Part shown: piece after piece, positions 8,473-18,648 of the stretch | Numbering within the stretch: position 1 is the first letter of the stretch | Layout: the number at the start of each line of letters is the position of its first letter | From: Janthinobacterium sp. SUN073 | GTDB taxonomy: Bacteria; Pseudomonadota; Gammaproteobacteria; Burkholderiales; Burkholderiaceae_D | Assembly: GCF_030397665.1 (NCBI RefSeq) | Contig: NZ_JAPUBT010000004.1 | Location: 1-64,000, forward strand | Length of the DNA: 64,000 bases | Direction of reading: 5' to 3' | The notes under the pieces: generated by a model | The model's database searches: none | What the model saw: the letters and a program-made list of their open reading frames with translations, nothing else | What the model was told of the DNA's origin: nothing | Position numbers and translations under genes: made by a program

Positions 8473-9321
8473 ATGACACAAGATCCACGCCCCCCCCTGC
8501 CCTCCGCGGCCCGCACCGTCTTCTTCGTTTCCGACGGTACCGGCATCACCGCCGAGACCTTCGGCCACTCGGTGCTGACGCAGTTCGATCTGCGTTTCCG
8601 CCAGATCCGCCTGCCCTTCATCGATACCATGGACAAGGCCTACGAGGCGGCGCGCAAGATCAACGAAGCCTTCGTCAGCGATGGCCAGCGCCCGATCATT
8701 TTCTCCACCCTGGTGAAGAACGACCTGTCGGCCGTGATCCGCAAGTCCAGCGGCATGCACATGGACCTGATCCAGACTTTTGTCGCCCCGCTGGAGCAGG
8801 AGCTGGGCGTGATGTCGACCCATACCATCGGGCGCTCGCACAATATCGTCGACAGCGAAGAATACAAAAATCGCATCGAGGCGATCAACTATTCGCTGGC
8901 GCACGACGATGGCCAGTCGCACAAGAACCTGTCCTCGGCCGATGTCATTCTGGTGGGTGTTTCGCGCTCTGGCAAGACCCCTACCAGCCTGTACCTGGCC
9001 ATGCAATACGGTATCAAGGCGGCCAACTATCCGCTGATTCCCGACGATTTCGAGCGCGACAAGCTGCCTTCCGCCCTGCTGGAATTTAAGAATAAAATTT
9101 TCGGATTAAGCATTACGCCCGAACGTTTGTCGGAAATACGCAACGAAAGACGCGCTGGAAGCAAGTATGCGGCCATCGAAAATTGCCGTTACGAGGTCAA
9201 CGAGGCGGAAAAAATGATGAAACGCGAAGGCATCCGCTGGCTCTCATCGACCACCAAGTCGATCGAAGAGATCTCCACGACGATCCTGCAGGAAATCAAG
9301 CCGAACCGCCGCGAGTACTAG
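8473..9321 (+). CDS. ppsR: PEP synthase regulatory protein (kinase/pyrophosphorylase, DUF299)
   Basis: A 282-residue bifunctional regulator that inactivates PpsA by ADP-dependent threonine phosphorylation and reactivates it by Pi-dependent dephosphorylation. The family start is visible as [18 protein letters not shown], and the nucleotide site as GVSRSGKT (about residues 162-169). The C-terminal [20 protein letters not shown] block is also typical. An in-frame TTG at 8458 could extend it by five residues; the ATG at 8473 is preferred. It is divergent from its target ppsA with about 150 bp between starts. Its stop codon forms the first bases of a palindromic repeat. Confidence 0.95.
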   Translation: MTQDPRPPLPSAARTVFFVSDGTGITAETFGHSVLTQFDLRFRQIRLPFIDTMDKAYEAARKINEAFVSDGQRPIIFSTLVKNDLSAVIRKSSGMHMDLIQTFVAPLEQELGVMSTHTIGRSHNIVDSEEYKNRIEAINYSLAHDDGQSHKNLSSADVILVGVSRSGKTPTSLYLAMQYGIKAANYPLIPDDFERDKLPSALLEFKNKIFGLSITPERLSEIRNERRAGSKYAAIENCRYEVNEAEKMMKREGIRWLSSTTKSIEEISTTILQEIKPNRREY

Positions 9322-9443
9322 AACGCCTGACCAAACCTGCTGCGCGTCGGTATAGGCGGCTTGCGATGCTCACCGTACTAGAAGTACGGTTGCGCTTCTC
9401 GACCACCTCTCCCTTCCGCTCGCTACGGTTTTGTCAGGCGTTC
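9321..9443. repeat. Palindromic intergenic repeat, copy A (convergent ppsR / aminotransferase junction)
   Basis: A 123-base element whose 17-base ends (9321-9337 and 9427-9443) are complementary with one mismatch. The left arm begins at the last base of ppsR, and the right arm contains the stop and last codons of the converging aminotransferase gene. The inside carries a short hairpin, CCGTAC/GTACGG (9373-9378 and 9384-9389), flanked by pyrimidine-rich sequence. Its layout resembles copies B (23532-23640) and C (31906-32004), although its interior differs more. It may act as a bidirectional terminator (inference). Confidence 0.7.
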
Positions 9444-10651
9444 GCATCGCTGCAGTTCGCCTCGCCGGACAGCACCGTCAGCGCGGCGACCAGTTGATCC
9501 AGTTCAGCGATGGTGGTGGTGACGGCCACCGTGGCGCGCACGACGTCCATGTCGCCGATATTGCGCTGCACGGTAAAGACTCCGAAACGCTGCAGCAAGG
9601 CCTGTTGCAGCGCGCGCGCGTCCATGCCGTCGATGGCGAACGCCACCAGCGCCGTGCCGCGCAGCGCATCGAGCGGCGACAGCAGGCGTACGCCAGGCAG
9701 TTGCGCGGCGCGGCTGACCCAGTAATCCCTCAGCCAGGCCAGGCGTTCGTTCTTGGCCGGCGTGCCGCCCAGGCGTTCATGAAAGTCAAGCGCGGCGGGC
9801 GCGGCCAGGATGGCGCCGATCGGCGGCATGCCCATGTGCAGACGACAGCGGATATCGTCCAATGGATAATCCTCGTCGCCGAAATGCGGCTCGATCTTGT
9901 GCAGCTGCGCGGCGCGGATATACACAAAGCCCAGCCCCGGCGGAGCCCCCAGCCATTTATGTAAATTAAAACCGGCAAAGTCGACATCCATCATCCGTAC
10001 ATCGAACGCCACCTGTCCCAAGGCATGGGCACTATCGAGCACGACATCGATGCCGTGTTCGCGCGCCAGCGCAATCAAGGCGCGCACCGGCAACTGCTGG
10101 CCATTCGCAGGCGTCACCTGCGACAGCAACAGCAGTTTCGGCCTGACGGCCTGGCGCATGGCTTGCGCGTAACGGGCGATGATCTCGTCATCGCTGATGG
10201 GCAAGCTCAAAGTGACTTGCGTGCTGGCGACGCCACGGCGCTGCGCCAGCCAGCGCATGGCAGTGCGGGTGGCCGGATAATCGAGATTACTCCACAGCAC
10301 CGTATCGCCGGGCGCCAGGCCATGGTATTGCGTGATCAGCACCTGCATGGACTCGGTGCCGCTGCGCGTCAGCAGGATCTCGTGCGGCTCGGCGTGGATC
10401 AGCGCGGCCAGGCGCTGACGCAGGATATCCACATGCGTGCGCGTGAATTCGCCGCGCACGAAGGGACTCAGCTGTTCATTCGTGTAGCGCACGGCCTGCG
10501 CGAAGGCCGCTTGCACGGGCGCGGCCATGGCGCCGAAATAGCCATGTTCAAGATTGACGATGGCGTCCGGCGGCGCGGGATAAAACGCGGCGACCTGGCG
10601 CCACCAGGCCTCGTCACGTGCGGCACCGTCGGCAAGCACAGGGAAAGACAT
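9434..10651 (-). CDS. Class V aminotransferase (isopenicillin-N epimerase/cysteine desulfurase-like)
   Basis: A 405-residue PLP enzyme of the class V fold. The cofactor lysine is Lys232 in GFNLHKWLGAPPG, and the Asp206 of VVLDSAHALGQ would bind the pyridine nitrogen. The N-terminal LEHGYFGAMAAPVQ and LLTRSGTESMQVLI blocks fit the isopenicillin-N epimerase-like branch rather than IscS/SufS. No cysteine sits in a mobile active-site loop, so a desulfurase role is doubtful; the substrate is unknown. It is the last gene of the long minus-strand block, 11 bases after the RNA methyltransferase. Confidence 0.85.
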   Translation of the reverse strand: MSFPVLADGAARDEAWWRQVAAFYPAPPDAIVNLEHGYFGAMAAPVQAAFAQAVRYTNEQLSPFVRGEFTRTHVDILRQRLAALIHAEPHEILLTRSGTESMQVLITQYHGLAPGDTVLWSNLDYPATRTAMRWLAQRRGVASTQVTLSLPISDDEIIARYAQAMRQAVRPKLLLLSQVTPANGQQLPVRALIALAREHGIDVVLDSAHALGQVAFDVRMMDVDFAGFNLHKWLGAPPGLGFVYIRAAQLHKIEPHFGDEDYPLDDIRCRLHMGMPPIGAILAAPAALDFHERLGGTPAKNERLAWLRDYWVSRAAQLPGVRLLSPLDALRGTALVAFAIDGMDARALQQALLQRFGVFTVQRNIGDMDVVRATVAVTTTIAELDQLVAALTVLSGEANCSDANA

Positions 10652-10662
10652 GGCGCCCCTGT

Positions 10663-11448
10663 TCAGGCCTGGCCCTGGCGCAGCTGCTCGAAGAAGCAGA
10701 CGGCGGCGCAGGCGGCCACGTTCAGCGATTCGATCTGGCCCAGGTGGGGAATGACCACCTGGTGCGTCGCCATCGACAGCAGGTCGTCGGCCACGCCCTG
10801 CCCTTCATGGCCGAACAGCCAGGCGACGGGCTGGCGCAGGTCGACGTCGTACAATCGCCGGGTGGCGTAGCCGCTGGTGGCGAGCGTCGCCACCTTCGCG
10901 TCGGCGACCAGCGCCGCCAGATCGACGTTTTCAAAGATGTCGAGCACGAAGTGCGCGCCCATCGCCGCGCGCAGCACCTTCGGCGACCAGCAGAAGGCCG
11001 TGCCCGCGCTGCAGTACACCTGCGTGATGCCGGCGGCGGCCGCGCTGCGCAGGATGGAGCCCACATTGCCCGGGTCTTGCAGGTTATCGAGCAGCACGGC
11101 CGACACGCTCAGGGGCTGCGTGACGGCCCGTTCCGGCGTCTCGATGAGGAACATCACGCCCACGCCGTGTTCGACCTGACTGACAGCGTTATACAGCGCA
11201 TCGGGCAAGCCCAGTACGTGCGCGCGCTGGCTTTCCAGCTGGCCGACGATCTCCATCACTTCCGGATTGCGCAAGGCGCTTTCGCTGACGATGCACTGCT
11301 CCGGCATGCCGCGCAGCTGCAGGTAGGACTGGCACAGGTGCACGCCATCGAGCAAGGTACGGCCCGACTTGCGGCGCGCCTGCGAACTGCCCGCCAGCTT
11401 CAGCAGCTCCTTGTATTGCGCGTTGTCGCGCGAGGTAATCGTCTTCAT
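10663..11448 (-). CDS. TrmH/SpoU family RNA 2'-O-ribose methyltransferase
   Basis: A 261-residue SPOUT methyltransferase. The N-terminal part ([20 protein letters not shown]) resembles the SpoU substrate-binding domain. The catalytic domain has the three TrmH motifs: [28 protein letters not shown] and [13 protein letters not shown], forming the trefoil knot that binds S-adenosylmethionine. The target (rRNA or tRNA position) cannot be assigned. It overlaps the rnhB stop by four bases (ATGA), so it is translationally coupled to the replication/envelope block upstream. Confidence 0.9.
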   Translation of the reverse strand: MKTITSRDNAQYKELLKLAGSSQARRKSGRTLLDGVHLCQSYLQLRGMPEQCIVSESALRNPEVMEIVGQLESQRAHVLGLPDALYNAVSQVEHGVGVMFLIETPERAVTQPLSVSAVLLDNLQDPGNVGSILRSAAAAGITQVYCSAGTAFCWSPKVLRAAMGAHFVLDIFENVDLAALVADAKVATLATSGYATRRLYDVDLRQPVAWLFGHEGQGVADDLLSMATHQVVIPHLGQIESLNVAACAAVCFFEQLRQGQA

Positions 11449-12083
11449 GCCACCACCTCTTGTCCACCGAACAGGGCGATCACATTGCGCACGGGCGCGA
11501 ACGAGCGGCGGTGCACGGGCGAGGCGCCGTGCAGATGCAATCGCTCCAGGTGCAGCTTGGTGCCGTAGCCCTTGTGCTGATCGAAACAGTACTCGGGATA
11601 GGCCGCATGCAAGTGCACCAGGGCCGCGTCGTGCGCCGTCTTGGCCAGGATCGAGGCGGCGGAAATCGAATCGACCTTGTCGTCGCCGCCGATGATGGCC
11701 ATGCCGCGTATCGGCATGACGGGGCAGCGGTTGCCGTCGATCAGGGCCAGGGTCGGCACGGTACTCAAGGCCTCGACGGCGCGGCGCATGGCCAGCATCG
11801 ACGCCTGCAAAATGTTCAGGCGGTCGATCTCCTCTTCCGACGCTTCGGCGATGGCCCAGGCCAGGGCCTTGGCCTTGATTTGCGGCGCCAGCAGGTCGCG
11901 CTTGGCTTCAGTGAGTTTTTTCGAATCGCGCAAGCCGTCGATCGGCTGGTTCGGGTCGAGGATCACAGCGGCGGCGAACACGGGGCCGGCCAGCGGACCG
12001 CGGCCTGCCTCGTCGACGCCGCAGATAATTTCATCGAGCGAGAATGGCAAGTCGTCAAACAGGCCGGGATAGATATTTTTCAC
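11445..12083 (-). CDS. rnhB: Ribonuclease HII
   Basis: A 212-residue RNase HII, which cleaves RNA-DNA hybrids and initiates removal of misincorporated ribonucleotides. The acidic catalytic site is visible in [15 protein letters not shown] (DEAGRG) and in LALIDGNR, with [17 protein letters not shown] further on. The start is a GTG at 12081-12083 giving [14 protein letters not shown]. No in-frame ATG lies close, and the open frame upstream overlaps lpxB. The lpxB-rnhB order is common in proteobacteria. Confidence 0.95.
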   Translation of the reverse strand: MKNIYPGLFDDLPFSLDEIICGVDEAGRGPLAGPVFAAAVILDPNQPIDGLRDSKKLTEAKRDLLAPQIKAKALAWAIAEASEEEIDRLNILQASMLAMRRAVEALSTVPTLALIDGNRCPVMPIRGMAIIGGDDKVDSISAASILAKTAHDAALVHLHAAYPEYCFDQHKGYGTKLHLERLHLHGASPVHRRSFAPVRNVIALFGGQEVVA

Positions 12084-12127
12084 GTTGAATCTTTGGTTGG
12101 TAATGCGCTTGAAGCGGTGAGCGGGAT

Positions 12128-13312
12128 TTACTTGCGGTTGGCGGCGATGACTTGCATGACGGCGTTGGCGCTCTCGCGCGCGCTGTCGCGCAGCAGGCTG
12201 TGGTGCATGTCCGTGAAACGCTGCACCAGGCGCAAACGGCCCGGCACGTCGCTCAACTGCTGCCACATGGACTCGGCCAGCGCCTCCGGGCTGGCCGCGT
12301 TTTGCAGCAGTTCGGGCACCAGGTAGTCGCGCGCCAGGATGTTTGGCAGCCCAATCCACGGCTGGTAGCCCATGTGACGCATGATTTCCCACGAGGCGCG
12401 CATCATCTTGTAAGCGATGACCATGGGCTTCTTGTACAGCGCCACTTCCAGCGATGCCGTGCCGGACGCCACCAATACCGCATCGGCGGCGCAGATGGCA
12501 GTGTGCGAGGCGCCATCAGTGAGCAGTATCTCGACGTCCTGCAAGCCAGCTTCTGCTACCAGTTGCAGGAAGTACTGGCGCTGTTTTTCGCCGGCCATGG
12601 GTGCGACGAAACGCAGGGAGCGGTCGCGGGCCAGCAGCAGCTTGCAGGCGCCGACAAAGGCTACCGCATTGTATTTGAGTTCGCCCATGCGGCTGCCCGG
12701 CATCAGGGTCACGACATTCGCGTCTTGCGGCAAGCCCAGGGCGCGGCGCGCGGCCGCTTCGTCGGGCTGCAGGGGGATCATCTCGGCCAACGGATGGCCG
12801 ACATAGGTGACGGGCACGCCCGCCTTGCGGTAGATTTCTTCCTCGAAGGGGAAGATCACCAGCATGTGCGAGACAGCCTTGATGATTTTCTTGATGCGTC
12901 CACCGCGCCAGGCCCAGATCTGCGGCCCGATGTAGTGCACGGTGGGGATGCCGCCTTCCTTCAGCTGCTGCTCCAGCCCCAGGTTGAAACCGGGATAGTC
13001 GGCGCCGATGAAGACGGCGGGACGCTCCGCCAGCAGCTGATCGCGCAGCGCGTTCTGGATGCCCTTGATTTCGCGGTAACGGGGGATGATCTCGAACAGG
13101 CCGCGCACGGTCAGCTTGTCGAGCGGCCAGTCGGACACAAAGCCCTGCTTGGCCATGTGCTCGCCGCCGATGCCGTGGAAGCGCGCGCCGGGCAGCTGCG
13201 GCACGAGGCCGGACAGCAGCCGGCTGGCCAGCAAGTCGCCCGACACCTCGCCGGCGACGATGGCGACATTGGCGACCGACAGGCCGCTGGCCTGGTCAGC
13301 GGACGATGCCAC
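12128..13312 (-). CDS. lpxB: Lipid-A-disaccharide synthase
   Basis: A GT19-family glycosyltransferase that joins UDP-2,3-diacylglucosamine and lipid X into the lipid A disaccharide on the inner leaflet. Motifs seen: [14 protein letters not shown] at the N-terminus, [47 protein letters not shown] and the C-terminal [18 protein letters not shown]. The start is ambiguous: no ATG is near. A GTG at 13310-13312 (394 residues, 17-base overlap with lpxA) is preferred; another GTG at 13334-13336 would add eight residues. It belongs to the lpxD-fabZ-lpxA-lpxB cluster. Confidence 0.93.
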   Translation of the reverse strand: MASSADQASGLSVANVAIVAGEVSGDLLASRLLSGLVPQLPGARFHGIGGEHMAKQGFVSDWPLDKLTVRGLFEIIPRYREIKGIQNALRDQLLAERPAVFIGADYPGFNLGLEQQLKEGGIPTVHYIGPQIWAWRGGRIKKIIKAVSHMLVIFPFEEEIYRKAGVPVTYVGHPLAEMIPLQPDEAAARRALGLPQDANVVTLMPGSRMGELKYNAVAFVGACKLLLARDRSLRFVAPMAGEKQRQYFLQLVAEAGLQDVEILLTDGASHTAICAADAVLVASGTASLEVALYKKPMVIAYKMMRASWEIMRHMGYQPWIGLPNILARDYLVPELLQNAASPEALAESMWQQLSDVPGRLRLVQRFTDMHHSLLRDSARESANAVMQVIAANRK

Positions 13313-14087
13313 GCGACGCCACGCCCAAAAATTCACGCATGGCGCGAATGTGCTCCGCCACTTCCGGCGACGAGGCCTGCTCTTCTTCGAACAGGGCCGC
13401 CTTGGATTCTTCCAGGGTCAGGCCGGAACGGTAGATGAGCTTGTACGCGGCGCGGATGCCGTTGATCTGCTCGCGCGTAAAGCCGCGGCGTTTCAGTCCT
13501 TCGATATTGACGCCATGCGCCTGTGCCGGATTGCCATTCAACAGGACAAACGGCGGCACGTCCTGCGTCAGGCTGGTGCTCATGCCGACAAAGGCGTGCG
13601 CGCCGATCTTGCAGAACTGGTGCACGTTGGCGAAACCGCTCATGATGACCCAGTCGCCGATTTCCACGTGGCCCGCCAGCTGGGCGTTGTTCGAGAAAAT
13701 CGTGTTGTTGCCCACCAGGCAGTCGTGCGCCAGGTGCACATACGCCGAGATCCAGTTGTCATTGCCCAGGCGCGTCACGCCGCCACCTTGCACGGTGCCC
13801 GTGTTGAAGGTGCAAAATTCGCGGATGGTGTTGCGGTCGCCGATGTCCAGGCGCGTCGCCTCGCCCGCCCATTTTTTATCCTGCGGCTGTGCGCCGATGG
13901 AAGAAAACTGGAACAGGTGGTTGTCGCTGCCGATCGTCGTGTGGCCGTCGATGACCACGTGCGGGCCAACTTTGGTGCCGGCACCGATGCGCACGTGCGG
14001 ACCGATGATGGTGTACGGACCCACCTCGACCGAGCTATCGAGCTCAGCCTTCGGATCGATGACTGCCGTAGAGTGGATGGCCGCCAT
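13296..14087 (-). CDS. lpxA: UDP-N-acetylglucosamine acyltransferase
   Basis: A 263-residue left-handed beta-helix acyltransferase that performs the first step of lipid A synthesis, moving a 3-hydroxyacyl chain from ACP to UDP-GlcNAc. Hexapeptide repeats run from about residue 10 to 190 (VGPYTIIGPHVRIGAGTKVG), the catalytic His is His121 in YVHLAHDCLVG, and the C-terminal helical domain (GLKRRGFTREQINGIRAAYK) is intact. The ATG at 14085-14087 overlaps the fabZ stop (TGATG); a GTG just before it is less likely. Confidence 0.96.
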   Translation of the reverse strand: MAAIHSTAVIDPKAELDSSVEVGPYTIIGPHVRIGAGTKVGPHVVIDGHTTIGSDNHLFQFSSIGAQPQDKKWAGEATRLDIGDRNTIREFCTFNTGTVQGGGVTRLGNDNWISAYVHLAHDCLVGNNTIFSNNAQLAGHVEIGDWVIMSGFANVHQFCKIGAHAFVGMSTSLTQDVPPFVLLNGNPAQAHGVNIEGLKRRGFTREQINGIRAAYKLIYRSGLTLEESKAALFEEEQASSPEVAEHIRAMREFLGVASRGIVR

Positions 14088-14581
14088 CACTGCCCCGCTG
14101 GCTGGCTCGCAGACTGGCTCGCATCCTGCGCGCTACGGATGGTGCACATCAATTCCGCTTCCAGCGCGACCTTGCCGTCGACCGAGCCGACTGCCTTGTA
14201 TTTCCAGATGCCGCGCGAGACGCGCAGGATTTCCACATCCATCTTCAGCTGGTCGCCCGGTTCGACAGGACGCTTGAAACGCGCATTGTCGATGCCGACA
14301 AAATACACCACCGAATTTTCGTCGGGCTTGACGCCCATCGACAGGAACGACAGCAAGGCCGCCGTTTGCGCCAGCGCTTCGATCATCAGCACGCCGGGCA
14401 TGACCGGCTTGTGCGGGAAATGGCCCTGGAAGAACTCTTCGTTGACCGTCACGTTCTTGATGGCGGTGATGGTTTTGTTCGCTTCCCAGTCCAGCACGCG
14501 GTCAACCAGCAGCAGCGGATAGCGGTGCGGCAGCAGCGATTTGATGGCCAGGATGTCGAGGGTCTTTTTTTCAGTAGTCAT
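14087..14581 (-). CDS. fabZ: 3-hydroxyacyl-[ACP] dehydratase FabZ
   Basis: A 164-residue hot-dog-fold dehydratase of fatty acid elongation. The active-site stretch [20 protein letters not shown] contains catalytic His54 and Glu68. The C-terminus has a Ser/Gln-rich extension of about 15 residues beyond the usual length. It lies between lpxD and lpxA, as in most Gram-negatives, linking fatty-acid and lipid A synthesis, which compete for 3-hydroxyacyl-ACP. Its start overlaps the lpxD stop by four bases. Confidence 0.96.
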   Translation of the reverse strand: MTTEKKTLDILAIKSLLPHRYPLLLVDRVLDWEANKTITAIKNVTVNEEFFQGHFPHKPVMPGVLMIEALAQTAALLSFLSMGVKPDENSVVYFVGIDNARFKRPVEPGDQLKMDVEILRVSRGIWKYKAVGSVDGKVALEAELMCTIRSAQDASQSASQPAGQ

Positions 14582-15633
14582 TTTTCGTCTTGCGTGGTCA
14601 GTGTTTTAATTGTTTTTTCAAGCGTGCGGATCTTCTCGCGCATGCTTGACAGGTTGCGCACGATGGCGGCGCTCTTTTCCCAGTCGGCATTTTTGGCCAG
14701 CGGATAAAAACCCGTGTACTGGCCCGGTTCAGCGATCGAGCGCGAAACCATGCTGCCCGAGCCGACATGAACGCGGTCGGCGATCGTCAAATGACCGAGC
14801 ACCATGGCGGCGCCGCCAAAGGTGCAGTACTTGCCGATGATGGCGCTGCCGGCCACGCCGACGCAGCCGGCCATGGCCGTATGCGCGCCGATGTGGCAGT
14901 TGTGGCCGATCTGGATCTGGTTGTCGAGTTTGACGCCATCTTCGATGATGGTGTCGGCCAGTGCCCCACGGTCGATGGTGGTATTGGCGCCGATATCGAC
15001 ATCGTCACCGATCACCACCCGGCCCGTCTGCGGAATCTTGATGTACACGCCGCCTTCGTTGGCGAAGCCGAATCCGTCGGTGCCGATCACGGCGCCGGAA
15101 TGGATGATGCCGCGCTGGCCGATCACGCAACGCGCATGAAAGGTTACGTTGGCGAGCAATTGCGTGCCCGCGCCGATGACGGCGTCGCGCCCCACCACGC
15201 AGCCGGGGCCGATGACGCAGCCGGCACCGACGATGGCGCCGGCCTCGATCACCGCGTGCACGCCGACAGAGGCGCTGGCATCGACCTGCGCGCCGGCATC
15301 GACAAAGGCGCCCGGATGGATGCCGACTGGCGCCTTGATCTCATGCAGGGCGGCGAAATACTGCGCCGCGCGCGCGAAATACACATAGGGATTCGGTGTC
15401 ACGATGCGCGCGCCGGCGTACTCGGCACCGATCAGCGCAGCGTCGGCCGGCGTGAGTATCAGCGCCGCAGCGCCGCTCTGGGCGGCCTGCGCGCGAAATT
15501 TGCTATTGCTGAGAAAGCTGATGTGCGAAGCGCCGGCGTCGGCCAGCGGCGCGATCCCTGTGACTTCCAGGTTGGGATCGCCCGCCAATTGACCACCGAA
15601 GCGTTCGACCAATTCACCTAGTCGAGTGCCCAT
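14578..15633 (-). CDS. lpxD: UDP-3-O-acylglucosamine N-acyltransferase
   Basis: A 351-residue enzyme adding the second 3-hydroxyacyl chain (N-linked) in lipid A synthesis. An N-terminal uridine-binding domain (about 1-100, including [18 protein letters not shown]) is followed by the left-handed beta-helix of hexapeptide repeats (about 105-300), with the [15 protein letters not shown] catalytic region. The C-terminal helix ([14 protein letters not shown]) completes the trimer. It is followed by fabZ (ATGA overlap) and preceded by the Skp/OmpH gene 25 bases upstream. Confidence 0.96.
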   Translation of the reverse strand: MGTRLGELVERFGGQLAGDPNLEVTGIAPLADAGASHISFLSNSKFRAQAAQSGAAALILTPADAALIGAEYAGARIVTPNPYVYFARAAQYFAALHEIKAPVGIHPGAFVDAGAQVDASASVGVHAVIEAGAIVGAGCVIGPGCVVGRDAVIGAGTQLLANVTFHARCVIGQRGIIHSGAVIGTDGFGFANEGGVYIKIPQTGRVVIGDDVDIGANTTIDRGALADTIIEDGVKLDNQIQIGHNCHIGAHTAMAGCVGVAGSAIIGKYCTFGGAAMVLGHLTIADRVHVGSGSMVSRSIAEPGQYTGFYPLAKNADWEKSAAIVRNLSSMREKIRTLEKTIKTLTTQDEK

Positions 15634-15658
15634 CTTGATAACCCTTATTTTGTTACTG

Positions 15659-16177
15659 TTACTTGTCCAGCGCCTTCAAAACCTTGTCGGTAATGTCGAT
15701 GCGCGGGCTGGCCCACAGGGCTTCCTGCAGCACGATGTCATATCCTTCGATATGCGCCATCTGCTGGATGATGGTGTTGGCTTTTTCCGCGATGGCGCTG
15801 CGCTCTTCGTTCGTGCGCTGGCTCAGGTCTTCGCGAAATTCGCGCTGACGGCGCTGCAGCTCCTTGTCCAGCTCGAAGAACTCGCGCTGGCGCTTGGCGC
15901 GCTCGGCCTCGCTCAGGGTGGGCATGTCCTTTTCCAGGGCTTCGTTGGCCACCTTGAAGCGGCTGCCCAGTTCCTGCACGGCTTTTTCGCGCGAGCGGAA
16001 CTCTTCGGCCAGCTTGGCGCTGGCCGCTTTGGCCAGCCTCGATTCGTTATAAATACGTTCGCTGCTGATCCAGGCGATTTTCGACTCCTGAGCCTGCGCC
16101 TGCACCGGCAACAGCGAACTCCAGCACAATGCAATCACGGCAAGGGACTTGGGCAGGGTAGCGGATGCGGTGTTCAT
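15659..16177 (-). CDS. skp: Periplasmic OmpH/Skp family chaperone
   Basis: A 172-residue OmpH/Skp protein that holds unfolded outer-membrane proteins on their way to BamA. A signal peptide spans about residues 1-29 ([19 protein letters not shown], probable cut after AQA). The rest is the charged coiled-coil tentacle region ([30 protein letters not shown]) and the C-terminal trimerisation strand. It is located directly after bamA, the standard arrangement. Confidence 0.92.
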   Translation of the reverse strand: MNTASATLPKSLAVIALCWSSLLPVQAQAQESKIAWISSERIYNESRLAKAASAKLAEEFRSREKAVQELGSRFKVANEALEKDMPTLSEAERAKRQREFFELDKELQRRQREFREDLSQRTNEERSAIAEKANTIIQQMAHIEGYDIVLQEALWASPRIDITDKVLKALDK

Positions 16178-16228
16178 GATACTCCATGGTCAAAAGGTAA
16201 AAGCTGTCGCCCCGGTTCAGATGGCCGG

Positions 16229-18565
16229 TCAGAAACCGGTGCCCATCTGGAACTGGAAGCGCTCCAGGCGGTCCGTCGGCTTGGCGTTCAGCGGCTTGGC
16301 ATAGCTCAGCTTGAGCGGGCCCACCGGTGAAATCCAGCTGATGCCCAAGCCAGCAGAATAGCGCAATTGCGAGATCCGCATTTTTTCGCCTTCCTGGTAG
16401 ACCTGGCCGCCGTCAAGAAAACCGAACCAGCGCAGGCTGCGGTCATTGCCCGAACCGGGGAATGGCATCTGCAGTTCGGCGTTACCGATCAGGCGCGAAG
16501 CGCCACCCAGTGCATCGTTGGTGCTCGGTTCGACCGCGCCCAGCGAGGAACTCAGGTAGCCGCGCACCGAACCGATGCCGCCGCCGTAGAAGTTCTTGAA
16601 GACCGGATACACGTGCTTGCCGATGCCGTGGCCGTAATCGATCTCGCCTTTCAGCGCCAGGGTGACCTTGCTGAACAGCGGACGGAAATACTGGTGCTCA
16701 TAGATGGCACGGAAGTACTTCTGGTCGCCGATCAGGTCAGCCTCCAGGTTGACGCGCTGGTAGCGGCCGATCGATGGCGTCAGGGCGCTGTCGCGGCTGT
16801 CGCGCTGCCATGCCGCCGTCAGCGGAATGGAATTGGTGGTAGCCGAACCGATACCGTCCGACGGCCCGCCATTGTCGATCACGTACTGCTTGAAGCGGAC
16901 CGGGCTGGTGATGTCGGTTTCGATGCGCGAGCGCTCGGCGCCGATGCCGAAGAAGATGGTGTCGACTTCCGAGAACGGCACGCCGAAACTGACGCGGCCA
17001 CCGGTTTGCTTGATCTTGTAGCTGCCGATGTTCAGCGCCGGCGGTTCCGTCGTACGCAGGTAAACTTCAAAGCTGCGCGAAATGCCATCGTCCGTAAAAT
17101 ACGGATTGGTTTGCGAAAACGCAATCGTGCGGCTGTAATGGCTGGTATTGAGTTCAATGCCGACCGTGTTGCCGCTACCGGCGAAGTTGGCCTGCGAAAT
17201 CGATGCCGACAGGGTGAACTTCTCCGACTGCGAAAAGGCGCCGCCGATCAGGAAGTTACCCGTTGGTTTTTCCACCACCGTCACGTTGACGTCGACCTGG
17301 TCGGTCGTGCCCTGCGCTTCCGGCGTGTCGATGGTCACGTCCTTGAAGTAGCCCAGGCGATCGACACGGTCGCGCGACAGCTTGATCTTGTTGCTGTCGT
17401 ACCAGGACGATTCGAACTGGCGGAATTCGCGGCGGATGACTTCATCGCGCGTAGTGGTGTTGCCGGCGATATTCATGTGGCGCACGTACACGCGCTTGCC
17501 CGGATCGATGAAGAATGTAAAACCCACTTCATGCTTGTCGCGGTTGATTTCCGGATTCGCATTGACGTTGGCAAAGGCATAGCCGAACGTGGCCAGGCGG
17601 TCCTGGATGCGTTTATTTGTGGCCGTCAGGCGCGCGCCCGAGTAAATCTCGCCTTCGCGCATCAGGTTCAGCGCTTTCAGCTCTTCTTCGCGGCCGAACA
17701 TCTCGCCTTCGAACTTGGTGCCGGCGATCTTGTACTTTTCACCTTCGGTGATATTGATTGTCAGGTAGATGTCTTTTTTATCGGGCGTGATCGACACTTG
17801 CGTGGAGTCGACCTGCATCTCGATATAGCCACGGTCCAGGTAATAGGACTTCAGCGACTCGATGTCGCCCGTCAGCTTGGTCTTCGAATACTGGTCGGCC
17901 TTGGTGTACCAGCTGAACCAGCCACCCGTGTTCAGGGCCAGCTGTTCGCGCAGTTCCTTGTCCGTGAAGGCCTTGTTGCCGACGATGTTGATCTGCTTGA
18001 TGCGGGCCACGTCGCCCTCGTCGACGGCGAACACCACGTTGACGCGGTTGCGCTCGATCGGCGTGACGGTGGTGGTGATCTTCACGCCGTACAGGCCATG
18101 CGACAGATACTGGCGCTTGAGCTCTTGTTCCGCGCGGTCGACGGATGCCTTGTCGAAAATCTTGGCTTCGCCCACGCCGATTTCCTTCAATGCCTTGACC
18201 AGCACATCTTTTTCAAATTCCTTGGTGCCCGTGAATTCCACGGCAGCGATGGCCGGGCGCTCCTCGACCAGCACCACCAGCACGTCGCCATCGACTTCCA
18301 GGCGCACGTCCTTGAAAAAACCCGTCGCGTACAGGGCTTTGATGGCGGCGATACTCTTCTCGTCGGAGAACGTTTCGCCGACGCGCACCGGCAGGTAGCT
18401 GAAAACAGTACCCGCTTCAGTACGCTGGATCCCTTCGACCCGGATGTCCTTGACAGTAAATGGCTGGACGGCCAGCGCATGGCCGGCACAGAAGGCCATG
18501 ACGGCGGCGCCGATCAGGCTGCGACGAAAGGAAGGCAAGGCAAAACGAGCAGAATGTAATTTCAT
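16229..18565 (-). CDS. bamA: Outer membrane protein assembly factor BamA
   Basis: A 778-residue Omp85 protein, core of the Bam complex that inserts beta-barrels into the outer membrane. A signal peptide covers about residues 1-32 (ending GHALA). Five POTRA domains follow to about 430 (first: FTVKDIRVEGIQRTEAGTVF), then a 16-strand barrel containing the conserved GGIGSVRGYLSSSLG strand-lid region. It ends in the expected C-terminal Phe (FQFQMGTGF). It lies between rseP and skp, so the sigma-E-type stress protease, the assembly machine and the chaperone are co-expressed. Confidence 0.98.
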   Translation of the reverse strand: MKLHSARFALPSFRRSLIGAAVMAFCAGHALAVQPFTVKDIRVEGIQRTEAGTVFSYLPVRVGETFSDEKSIAAIKALYATGFFKDVRLEVDGDVLVVLVEERPAIAAVEFTGTKEFEKDVLVKALKEIGVGEAKIFDKASVDRAEQELKRQYLSHGLYGVKITTTVTPIERNRVNVVFAVDEGDVARIKQINIVGNKAFTDKELREQLALNTGGWFSWYTKADQYSKTKLTGDIESLKSYYLDRGYIEMQVDSTQVSITPDKKDIYLTINITEGEKYKIAGTKFEGEMFGREEELKALNLMREGEIYSGARLTATNKRIQDRLATFGYAFANVNANPEINRDKHEVGFTFFIDPGKRVYVRHMNIAGNTTTRDEVIRREFRQFESSWYDSNKIKLSRDRVDRLGYFKDVTIDTPEAQGTTDQVDVNVTVVEKPTGNFLIGGAFSQSEKFTLSASISQANFAGSGNTVGIELNTSHYSRTIAFSQTNPYFTDDGISRSFEVYLRTTEPPALNIGSYKIKQTGGRVSFGVPFSEVDTIFFGIGAERSRIETDITSPVRFKQYVIDNGGPSDGIGSATTNSIPLTAAWQRDSRDSALTPSIGRYQRVNLEADLIGDQKYFRAIYEHQYFRPLFSKVTLALKGEIDYGHGIGKHVYPVFKNFYGGGIGSVRGYLSSSLGAVEPSTNDALGGASRLIGNAELQMPFPGSGNDRSLRWFGFLDGGQVYQEGEKMRISQLRYSAGLGISWISPVGPLKLSYAKPLNAKPTDRLERFQFQMGTGF

Positions 18566-18648
18566 TGGGGTTATTCAATGGGTAAATCAATGGACAACAT
18601 ACACAAAAGATTGCTTGTGCGACTCACGCAATGGCATCAACCACCGCC

